Positions 1 through 4,623 of a stretch of 7,592 bases of DNA are shown here, one piece after another. Position 1 is the first letter of the stretch; each line of letters begins with the position of its first letter. The notes below the pieces were generated by a model. That model saw nothing but the letters and a program-made list of their open reading frames with translations. It had not been told where the DNA came from and made no database searches. Origin of the DNA: an uncultured Collinsella sp. (GTDB lineage Bacteria; Actinomycetota; Coriobacteriia; Coriobacteriales; Coriobacteriaceae); NCBI GenBank assembly GCA_900552875.1, contig USCS01000073.1, positions 1 to 7,592 on the forward strand. The letters run 5' to 3'. The position numbers and the translations under genes were made by a program.

Positions 1-183
1 CTCGATGGCACGGGAGGCAAAATCATTGCCGTCGACCTTTTCGCCGGGGAAGGCGACAAAGATCGTCCCCTCCTCGACCTGACGCGAGTCGATAACGCAC
101 CCGCGGCATACCCGATCGACTTCTTCCGTCACGGTTCGGGCCCCCGTTGAGGCCGCGAGGTTGTTGACGGCGATCTCTATCAT
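1..183 (-). CDS. murF: MurF, UDP-MurNAc-tripeptide:D-Ala-D-Ala ligase, N-terminal 61 residues (cut by window edge)
   Basis: MurF is a cytoplasmic ATP-dependent ligase that adds D-alanyl-D-alanine to UDP-MurNAc-tripeptide, the last cytoplasmic step of peptidoglycan precursor synthesis. Only the N-terminal Mur ligase domain is visible. The protein begins MIEIAVNNLAAS, like the MIELT..EIA opening usual in MurF, and continues with IDSRQVEEGTIFVAFPGEKVDGNDF at about residues 34-57, the substrate-binding DSR..xxG.xFVA..G...DG signature shared by MurE and MurF. The ATG at 183 is supported by a strong ribosome binding site, AGGGGAG (189-195), 5 nt upstream. It follows ftsI after 125 nt. MurE is the main alternative, but the MIEI start and the lack of a long N-terminal extension favour MurF. 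The catalytic domain lies outside the window. Confidence 0.82.
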   Translation of the reverse strand, partial: MIEIAVNNLAASTGARTVTEEVDRVCRGCVIDSRQVEEGTIFVAFPGEKVDGNDFASRAIE

Positions 184-308
184 TGCAGCTCCCCTGTAAA
201 CCTAATAATGCTATCGGCGTATTGTATCCCAGTGCCATGCGCGCGTGGTGCAGGGCATGTGAACACCCTTCAGAACAAAGGGCAGACCACGCTCAAGATT
301 GTAACCCC
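184..308 (-). other. ftsI-murF intergenic region with possible weak promoter
   Basis: This 125-nt gap is long for a dcw cluster, where neighbouring genes usually touch or overlap. On the minus strand it holds a -10-like TACAAT (221-226), placed to give a leader of about 30 nt before the murF ATG, but no convincing -35 lies 16-18 bp upstream. The murF ribosome binding site AGGGGAG is at 189-195. No small gene is evident. An internal murF promoter is possible but unproven. Confidence 0.3.
243..292. repeat. Inverted repeat enclosing a small hairpin, downstream of ftsI
   Basis: GCGTGGT (243-249) pairs perfectly with ACCACGC (286-292). Inside it, CCCTT (266-270) pairs with AAGGG (278-282) around a 7-nt loop. 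No T-run follows on the minus strand, so this is not a standard intrinsic terminator. It may be an RNA structure between ftsI and murF, or chance. Confidence 0.3.
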
Positions 309-2174
309 CTACTTCGTGCGCGGGATACCTAGCACGTCGAGCGCATTGGCCATAATGGACTGGAATGGCACCGCGGCGGCATCCGAGCCGCTCGGCGTTC
401 CATCGAGTGTGATATAGCACAGCACCTTGGGCGATTGTGCCGGCGCAAAGCCCATAAAGGACGACATGTAGTTCTCCTTGAGGTAACCGCCGTTCTCGTC
501 AGCACGCTCGGCCGTACCGGTCTTGCCCGCCACGTCATAGCCATCGACCGCACCGCCAACGCCCGTGCCTTCGGACACGACCGTCTGCATGCACGATGTC
601 ACCTGGGCGGCAGCGTCCTCCGAAATCGCACGCTCGCCTTCGCCCCAGTCCTTCTCATCACCCTTGCTGGACTTATAGAAGTGCGGAGTCATCATCACGC
701 CGCCGTTCGCGATGCCGCCCACGGCACGTGCGACCTCGATCGGCGAGACGGACAGCGCCTGGCCAAAGCTCATCGAGCCCAGCGTGGCGCCGTCGTACTG
801 GTCGCGCTCCTTGACGATGCCCAGGCTCTCACCCGGAAAATCGACACCGGAGCTATGACCGATACCCCACTTGTCCACATAGGTGGCAAAATCATCGGCA
901 CCGATCTTGCGTCCCACCAGGACAAAGCCCACATTGGACGAACGGCGCATCATCTCGCGCACGTCCATGGTCATGGTGTAGTCGCGCTTATCGGCGTCGG
1001 TAACGGTGTCGTCGCCGACCTTAATGCTCGCCGGTACCTCAAACGACGTGCTCGAACGCACGGCACCCAAGTCGAAGCCGGCACCGGCCACGAGCGTCTT
1101 AAAGACCGAGCCGGGCTCGTAGGCATCGGTAACCAAACGCAAGTTCATGTCCTCGGTCTTGGCGTTTTCCAGATCGGTCTGGTCATATGTCGGATACGAG
1201 CATGCCGCCAGAATCTCGCCCGTCGTGGGATCGGTGACCAGGGCCGAGCCATTCTTGGCCTTGGTCTTTTCGACCGCCTCGGCCAGGGCGTCCTCGGCGG
1301 CACGCTGGATATTGACATCGAGCGTCGTCACGATGTCCACGCCGTCAACCGCCGCCACCTTTTTATAGGCGCCGCCCGCGATATAGCTACCGTCCCTCGC
1401 CCGCTCGCGCACCAGCGAACCGTTCGTTCCGGTCAAAAGCTTGTTGTACTGTTTTTCGAGGCCCGTCAGACCGTCGTTGTCCACGTTTACCACGCCAAGC
1501 ACCTGCGATGCCAGGTTGCCGTAGGGGTACACGCGCTTCATGGCCTGCTCAAAGAGCACGCCTGGCAGGTTCTTCTTCTCCAGCGCCGCGACATCATCCT
1601 CGTCCACCTGACGTTTGATATACACCCAGGTGCCATCCGACTCAACGAGCTCGCGACAGGTCTTTTTATCGATGCCCGTAGCTTTGACCAGTGCCGATAC
1701 CGTCTTGTCAACGTCCTCGATAAGCTGAGGATTCACAGCGATGTTGCGGCATTCGACCGACGACGTCAGCACGTTGCCGTTACGGTCGTAGATGGTACCG
1801 CGCTTGGCATACAGCGTCTGCGCAAGCAAGCGACGTGCATCGGCGCGGTCGCGTAACTTATCGGCTTCCACGATTTGATAGTCGGCAAGGCGAAGGACGC
1901 CCAAACCCAAGCCAAACCCGATAAAGCCCATGACGGCTTTGCGACGGGGCAGCGGCGTGCCCGTGAGCCATTCGGTCGACGAGCTCTTGCGCGGTCTGGT
2001 GTTATGCATTTGAGGGCCACTCGAGCCACGGAGACGCGACGCAGGGTCGTTGCCATAGGACGGCCTCGCGTTGTAAGATGGCCGACCCGTTCCTTGATAA
2101 CCAGAACGTCCCCGCGATGAGGGACGTCCAGAACCGCGACCCCCGTCGGAGCCGCGGCGATAGTCATTTGTCAT
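309..2174 (-). CDS. ftsI: FtsI/PBP3-type septal peptidoglycan transpeptidase (class B penicillin-binding protein)
   Basis: The 621-residue protein is a membrane-anchored D,D-transpeptidase that cross-links septal peptidoglycan during division and is the target of beta-lactams. Residues 1-78 form a cytoplasmic, basic, low-complexity tail rich in Arg, Gly, Ser, Pro and Tyr, with GRPS and RPSY repeated. One membrane segment follows at about 80-97. The extracellular dimerisation domain contains AKRGTIYDRNG (123-133). The transpeptidase domain has all three active-site motifs: SVFK with nucleophile Ser356 and Lys359, SSN at 412-414, and KTG at 551-553. There is no C-terminal PASTA domain. The length is normal for the family once the long tail is allowed for. 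The ATG lies 17 nt after the ftsL stop with no clear Shine-Dalgarno sequence, so translation may be coupled to ftsL. The stop is TAG. Gene order (ftsL, then ftsI, then murF) supports FtsI over other class B PBPs. Confidence 0.93.
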   Translation of the reverse strand: MTNDYRRGSDGGRGSGRPSSRGRSGYQGTGRPSYNARPSYGNDPASRLRGSSGPQMHNTRPRKSSSTEWLTGTPLPRRKAVMGFIGFGLGLGVLRLADYQIVEADKLRDRADARRLLAQTLYAKRGTIYDRNGNVLTSSVECRNIAVNPQLIEDVDKTVSALVKATGIDKKTCRELVESDGTWVYIKRQVDEDDVAALEKKNLPGVLFEQAMKRVYPYGNLASQVLGVVNVDNDGLTGLEKQYNKLLTGTNGSLVRERARDGSYIAGGAYKKVAAVDGVDIVTTLDVNIQRAAEDALAEAVEKTKAKNGSALVTDPTTGEILAACSYPTYDQTDLENAKTEDMNLRLVTDAYEPGSVFKTLVAGAGFDLGAVRSSTSFEVPASIKVGDDTVTDADKRDYTMTMDVREMMRRSSNVGFVLVGRKIGADDFATYVDKWGIGHSSGVDFPGESLGIVKERDQYDGATLGSMSFGQALSVSPIEVARAVGGIANGGVMMTPHFYKSSKGDEKDWGEGERAISEDAAAQVTSCMQTVVSEGTGVGGAVDGYDVAGKTGTAERADENGGYLKENYMSSFMGFAPAQSPKVLCYITLDGTPSGSDAAAVPFQSIMANALDVLGIPRTK

Positions 2175-2191
2175 ACTCAGCTACCGTCTTG

Positions 2192-2662
2192 TTACTGAGC
2201 GGTCGCGGTCGAGCTAGCGCCCGCGGCTGCATCCTGCGAAAAATCAAGTGTAACGCTCTCGCTGGGCTCCACCATGCCATAAGCGCCCGCAAGGTCGCGA
2301 ATGCGCGTGTCGGCACCATAGACCGAATGCATGACCTCCAGGTCGGAGCTCTCGTCGGTCGCCTTCTCGAGCGTGTTGGTAAGCGCGGCGTTGCTGTTGA
2401 GCACCTGGGCCGTAACGCCGGCGAGCGCCACACGGGCGACACCGATCGTCATGAAGATGGCCGCAATGATGCAAAACGTTTTAAGAACGCTCATGAAAAC
2501 CGGGCTTACCGCCTGGTTTGCCTGACGGCCCGCGCCCGTGTAGACATCAAAGCGCGGCGTGCGCTGCTCGTGGGGAGCAACGGGAGCCTGCGGTGCCTCA
2601 CGATAGGCGGGCATGGCGTTCATATCATAGGCGAGTGCTGCGTTTGAGTTGTTGTAGCCCAT
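2192..2662 (-). CDS. ftsL: FtsL-like bitopic cell division protein
   Basis: The 156-residue protein has FtsL topology: a cytoplasmic N-terminal stretch of about 52 residues rich in Ala, Pro, Asn and Tyr, one hydrophobic membrane segment at about 55-83, then a short extracellular helical region (about 85-125) that could form a coiled coil. RIRDLAGAYGMVEP at 120-133 matches the characteristic R-I-x-x-L-A..GM-V-x-P end of the FtsL/DivIC coiled-coil domain. The tail after 137 is Ala/Ser/Thr-rich. In other bacteria FtsL forms a complex with FtsB/DivIC and FtsQ and activates FtsW-FtsI. FtsL diverges quickly in sequence, so the call rests on topology, the GMVEP motif and its position between rsmH and ftsI. 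The ATG at 2662 has a good ribosome binding site, GGGAGG (2672-2677), 9 nt upstream. Confidence 0.85.
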   Translation of the reverse strand: MGYNNSNAALAYDMNAMPAYREAPQAPVAPHEQRTPRFDVYTGAGRQANQAVSPVFMSVLKTFCIIAAIFMTIGVARVALAGVTAQVLNSNAALTNTLEKATDESSDLEVMHSVYGADTRIRDLAGAYGMVEPSESVTLDFSQDAAAGASSTATAQ

Positions 2663-2752
2663 GATATGCCGCCTCCCATCCCGAGTACGTTGGTAGTGTG
2701 TTTAAGCTTCGTTTGTGGTACGAGCGGGAGGTCCAATATCGCGCGGTCGCGT
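2663..2752 (-). other. rsmH-ftsL intergenic gap
   Basis: This 90-nt gap contains the strong ftsL ribosome binding site GGGAGG (2672-2677). I see no convincing promoter, terminator or small gene in the rest, so the two genes are probably co-transcribed. Confidence 0.5.
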
Positions 2753-3718
2753 CTACAGACGCTGCGCCACGCGGATCTTGGCTGATCTCGCCCGAGGGTT
2801 GCGCGCAACCTCATCGGGTTGGGCAACCAGGGGTTTGCGGGTGATGACCTTGAGTATCGGCACGTTGCCGCACACGCACACCGGAATCTCCGGCGGACAC
2901 GTGCACCCCTGGCTCATCTCCTTAAAGTGGTTCTTTACGATACGGTCCTCGAGCGAGTGATACGAGATGACGCAGATGCGTCCGCCCGGGTTGAGCCACC
3001 TTGTGGCGGCGTCAAGCCCTCGCTCGAGCACATCGAGTTCGTGATTGACCTCGATGCGAATGGCCTGGAAACTTTTCTTGGCTGGGTGTCCGCCATGCCG
3101 ACGAGCGGCAGCGGGGATACCAGCCTTGATGATCTCGACAAACTGACCGGTGGTTTCGATCGGCTCATGCTCGCGGCGGCGCACGATCTCACGTGCGATC
3201 TGTGAGGCGAACTTCTCTTCGCCATAGACGCGTAGAATCCGGGCGAGGTCGTGTTCGTTATAGGTGTTGATGACCTCAGCTGCGTTTAAGGTGTTGTTAC
3301 CCGGATCCATCCGCATGTCCAATGGGGCGTCCTCGTTGTACGAAAAGCCCCTGCCAGGGATATCGAGTTGCGGCGACGAAACGCCCAAGTCGAACAGGAA
3401 GCCATCGACCCCGGGCACCTCGGCCGAGCAAAGCAGCTCGTCCAAGTCGCCGAAGTTGCCCTTCAGCAGCTGGTGCGGTACGCCGGGAACCTCGCGGTCC
3501 AGACGGGCGCCAGCGGCCTCGAGGGCCATGTCGTCCTGATCGACGCCGAGCAAAAGGCCGGTCTCCCCCACCTGTGCGGCCATCTTTACCGAATGGCCGG
3601 CACCGCCAAGGGTGCAGTCGCAGACGACGGAACCGCTCTTTAGCTGCAGCGACTCAAGCACTTCGCCGAGCATGACAGGTTCATGCCGATATTCTTGTGT
3701 CAAGATCCCACGCTCCAT
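2753..3718 (-). CDS. rsmH: RsmH, 16S rRNA (cytosine-1402-N4)-methyltransferase
   Basis: RsmH (MraW) uses S-adenosylmethionine to methylate N4 of C1402 in 16S rRNA, in the decoding centre. The 321 residues match the usual length. Visible family motifs in order: HEPVML (12-17); the SAM-binding loop CDCTLGGAGHS (33-43); LGVDQD (57-62); DLGVSSPQLD (110-119); RGFSY..DAPLDMRMD (123-138); VISYHSLEDRIVK (250-262); and the C-terminal NPRARSAKIRVAQ (307-319). Cys272, 274, 281 and 283 form a CxC...CxC cluster of a kind I recall from Gram-positive homologues. The gene starts 20 nt after mraZ. The ATG at 3718 has only a weak upstream AAGG. A TTG five codons later (3701-3703) has GGAG 9 nt upstream and would give MTQEYRHEPVML, which resembles usual RsmH N-termini, so the true start may be that TTG. 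Confidence 0.96.
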   Translation of the reverse strand: MERGILTQEYRHEPVMLGEVLESLQLKSGSVVCDCTLGGAGHSVKMAAQVGETGLLLGVDQDDMALEAAGARLDREVPGVPHQLLKGNFGDLDELLCSAEVPGVDGFLFDLGVSSPQLDIPGRGFSYNEDAPLDMRMDPGNNTLNAAEVINTYNEHDLARILRVYGEEKFASQIAREIVRRREHEPIETTGQFVEIIKAGIPAAARRHGGHPAKKSFQAIRIEVNHELDVLERGLDAATRWLNPGGRICVISYHSLEDRIVKNHFKEMSQGCTCPPEIPVCVCGNVPILKVITRKPLVAQPDEVARNPRARSAKIRVAQRL

Positions 3719-3738
3719 CCGTTACTCGTGCCTTGCCC

Positions 3739-4173
3739 TTACGAGAAGAAGAGGTCCAGCAGGGCCTCGTCATCATCGTCCTCATCGGCCGTAGCGCGGT
3801 CCCAAACCTCAAGGTGGTCGTAGTTGCCCACAACCGTGACCTCGCGGTCGAGGTTCGCCTGCTTGCGGAGAGACTCAGAAAGACCGATACGACCTGCGCT
3901 GTCCACATCCATCGACGTGGTGCGCTTGTTGATCGCCCTCATGAGCTTCTGGTCGTTGATGTCACGCGGGTTAAAACCCTCGTGGCCCTCACGACCCGCG
4001 AAGAGTCCTTCGACCCACTTATCGAAGGCCTCGGCAGAGAACACGTACAGAGCATCGACATCCAGGGCTTTGAACACGCGAACGTGCTCTCCAAGCTCCT
4101 CACGAAGGGGTGCAGGCAGGGATAGACGACCTTTTGCATCGAGATTGCGCTCGTATGCACCCGTCATTCCCAT
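3739..4173 (-). CDS. mraZ: MraZ, transcriptional regulator of the division/cell wall cluster
   Basis: MraZ is a ring-forming DNA-binding protein with two AbrB-like (SpoVT-AbrB) half-domains. In Escherichia coli it binds phased TGGGN repeats upstream of its own gene and represses the dcw operon. It can also lower RsmH activity. The 144-residue length is typical. The two DxxxR signatures are present: D12-AKG-R16 in LDAKGRLSLPAPLRE and D91-SAG-R95 in VDSAGRIGLSESLRK. The domain ends with GNYDHLEVWD (116-125), followed by an acidic tail (DEDDDDEALLD). The ATG at 4173 has an excellent ribosome binding site, AGGGGAGG, ending 6 nt upstream. Another ATG two codons later is less well spaced. As first gene after the promoter at 4242-4270, it is probably autoregulated through the TGGGG boxes described below. 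Confidence 0.96.
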   Translation of the reverse strand: MGMTGAYERNLDAKGRLSLPAPLREELGEHVRVFKALDVDALYVFSAEAFDKWVEGLFAGREGHEGFNPRDINDQKLMRAINKRTTSMDVDSAGRIGLSESLRKQANLDREVTVVGNYDHLEVWDRATADEDDDDEALLDLFFS

Positions 4174-4209
4174 GTGCGCCCTCCCCTCGGTTACTCAGAT
4201 GGCACGTAC

Positions 4210-4226
4210 GCGGGGAACCACCCCGC
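4210..4226. repeat. GC-rich palindrome in the mraZ leader (copy 2 of GGGGYGGTTCCCC)
   Basis: Minus strand GCGGGG-TGGTT-CCCCGC has perfect 6-bp arms and a 5-nt centre. It lies about 10 nt inside the predicted transcript and about 23 nt before the mraZ ribosome binding site. It could act as an operator in DNA or as a stable hairpin in the mRNA. Its 13-nt core differs by one base from the copy at 4249-4261. No T-run follows, so it is not a terminator. Confidence 0.55.
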
Positions 4227-4241
4227 CTGTCGACGTCATCA

Positions 4242-4270
4242 ATAATATGGGGAACCGCCCCATTTTTCAA
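4242..4270 (-). promoter_or_regulatory. Sigma-70-type promoter of the mraZ-rsmH-ftsL-ftsI cluster
   Basis: On the minus strand, TTGAAA (4265-4270) and TATTAT (4242-4247) are separated by exactly 17 bp. Each hexamer is one mismatch from consensus. The predicted transcript start is near 4235, giving a leader of about 60 nt before the mraZ ATG. This is the best promoter in the window. The spacer contains a TGGGG..CCCCA palindrome and a candidate MraZ box, which suggests that regulators bind over the promoter itself. Confidence 0.8.
4247..4263. promoter_or_regulatory. Palindrome inside the mraZ promoter spacer (copy 1 of GGGGYGGTTCCCC)
   Basis: Minus strand ATGGGG-CGGTT-CCCCAT has perfect 6-bp arms around a 5-nt centre and fills almost all of the 17-bp spacer between the -35 and -10 hexamers. 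The location is ideal for an operator that blocks RNA polymerase. The core matches the downstream palindrome at 4212-4224 in 12 of 13 positions, centre to centre 37 bp. The binding protein is unknown. MraZ is one candidate because the left arm is a TGGGG box. Confidence 0.5.
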
Positions 4271-4306
4271 CACCTTTCCCCACCCCACCCCACCACTCCA
4301 CCCCCA
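4258..4306 (-). promoter_or_regulatory. Candidate MraZ operator: phased TGGGG boxes
   Basis: On the minus strand TGGGG occurs in tandem at 4292-4288, 4287-4283 and 4282-4278, and again at 4262-4258 within the promoter. The first, third and fourth lie on a 10-bp grid, with only the 4272 slot degenerate (TGTTG). A TGGAG (4300-4296) and a TGGGG (4306-4302) lie just upstream. E. coli MraZ is known to bind TGGGN repeats separated by 5 nt, the same sequence, spacing and orientation. Binding here is inferred. Confidence 0.6.
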
Positions 4307-4356
4307 ATATGTTGTAAAACACCCCCGAGCATATGTTCGAAAACACAATATGTTGT
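4307..4356 (-). repeat. Three direct copies of an AACATAT motif upstream of the mraZ promoter
   Basis: On the minus strand AACATAT occurs at 4354-4348, 4337-4331 and 4313-4307, with 17- and 24-bp offsets. Copies two and three belong to a longer direct repeat, GTGTTTT-NN-AACATAT (4346-4331 and 4322-4307), differing only at the two N positions. Copies one and three share ACAACATATTG exactly. In a G-rich region this looks like a cluster of binding sites for one regulator. Confidence 0.5.
4326..4339. promoter_or_regulatory. LexA (SOS)-box-like palindrome
   Basis: Minus strand CGAACATATGCTCG differs at one position from the Gram-positive/actinobacterial LexA consensus CGAAC-N4-GTTCG. It overlaps the central AACATAT repeat. 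It sits about 60 bp upstream of the -35 hexamer, which is far for simple repression of that promoter. Because it belongs to a family of three related sites, a different regulator is about as likely as LexA. Confidence 0.35.
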
Positions 4357-4360
4357 GTTT
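4341..4360. repeat. Perfect 20-bp palindrome
   Basis: AAACACAA (4341-4348) and TTGTGTTT (4353-4360) are perfect 8-bp inverted arms around TATG. Symmetry this exact over 20 bp suggests a dimeric regulator's operator. The site contains the distal AACATAT copy. No T-run follows, so it is not a terminator. Confidence 0.5.
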
Positions 4361-4402
4361 ACAGCAAAGGCGGGATGCCACCTGTAGAACCACGCCCGCG
4401 AA

Positions 4403-4428
4403 CCTCAACCTTCAAGTTGACCTTGAGG
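4403..4428. repeat. Imperfect 26-bp inverted repeat
   Basis: CCTCAA (4403-4408) and TTGAGG (4423-4428) are perfect 6-bp outer arms. A second inverted repeat, TCAAG-TTGAC-CTTGA (4412-4426), is nested off-centre. It resembles operators of MerR-type regulators in composition, but no promoter with the long spacer typical of that family surrounds it. It may be a regulator site of the dcw region or chance. Confidence 0.25.
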
Positions 4429-4463
4429 CGATTTTTACGTCCCTTTACACGCCGTTCACATCG

Positions 4464-4499
4464 CCCCCAAACTCCCCCACCCACGGCACACACGGCCCA
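4464..4499 (-). promoter_or_regulatory. Second, distal TGGG-rich cluster
   Basis: Minus strand TGGG runs begin at 4499, 4483, 4479 and 4469. Those at 4499, 4479 and 4469 fall on the same 10-bp period as the proximal boxes, with the 4489 slot empty. The cluster is about 200 bp upstream of the promoter. It could be an auxiliary MraZ binding region, but G-rich composition alone could give such runs. Confidence 0.25.
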
Positions 4500-4520
4500 C
4501 CACCGCGTCGGTGTCTGGCG

Positions 4521-4589
4521 AAAAATGGGGTGGGCCCCAGATTGCCCATGCGCGCAAAAGTGCGTCTCGGCAATCTGGGGCCCGTCCCC
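4521..4589 (-). terminator. Long two-tier intrinsic terminator after pyrG-xerD
   Basis: GGGCCCCAGATTGCC (4532-4546) and its exact reverse complement (4569-4583) form a perfect 15-bp stem. It is extended by GGGG (4527-4530) against CCCC (4586-4589) across a small internal loop. The apical region contains its own hairpin, CGCA-AAAG-TGCG (4553-4564). On the minus strand the structure is followed at once by TTTTT (4525-4521). It ends the pyrG-xerD transcript 35 nt after the xerD stop and separates it from the dcw cluster. Read on the plus strand it is followed by TTTAATATTTAT, so it could work in both directions. Confidence 0.88.
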
Positions 4590-4593
4590 TTTA

Positions 4594-4607
4594 ATATTTA
4601 TAAATAT
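4594..4607. repeat. Perfect 14-bp AT-only palindrome after xerD
   Basis: ATATTTATAAATAT is fully self-complementary and made only of A and T, in a GC-rich setting. It lies between the xerD stop and the terminator stem. It may serve as the U-rich tract of the terminator in the plus direction, or as an easily melted site. A specific function cannot be assigned. Confidence 0.4.
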
Positions 4608-4623
4608 GCAGGTCAGCGAGGTG

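Larger units (their letters stand above)
4174..4623 (-). other. Non-coding xerD-mraZ region carrying terminator and dcw control region
   Basis: No credible gene lies in these 450 nt. The part nearest xerD (4521-4607) holds an AT-rich palindrome and a long terminator. The middle (4361-4520) is rich in TGGG runs and has one imperfect inverted repeat. The part nearest mraZ (4200-4360) holds three AACATAT repeats, phased TGGGG boxes, a strong promoter and two GC-rich palindromes. Each is listed separately. Open frames that cross this region run into mraZ or the terminator in other frames and look like chance. Confidence 0.75.

Noticed and set aside
435..1856. Long plus-strand open frame (473 codons) opposite ftsI
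   Set aside because: It lies antisense to a gene with all transpeptidase motifs, and its translation shows no recognisable domain. Long antisense frames are common opposite GC-rich genes.
4341..4360. Origin or DnaA-box cluster in the AT-rich repeats
   Set aside because: None of the repeats matches TTATNCACA, and no replication gene is nearby.
4100..4408. Minus-strand open frame of 102 codons in the mraZ upstream region
   Set aside because: It overlaps the start of mraZ in another frame and covers the predicted promoter, so it could not be translated from that promoter. The composition is not protein-like.
4403..4428. SoxR/MerR-type operator
   Set aside because: The arms look similar, but no promoter with a 19-20 bp spacer surrounds them and no MerR-type gene is present. 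It is kept only as an inverted repeat.
4590..4615. Possible dif site next to xerD
   Set aside because: The AT-rich palindrome superficially resembles the centre of dif, but it does not fit two 11-bp Xer arms around a 6-bp core. dif is normally near the terminus, not tied to xerD.
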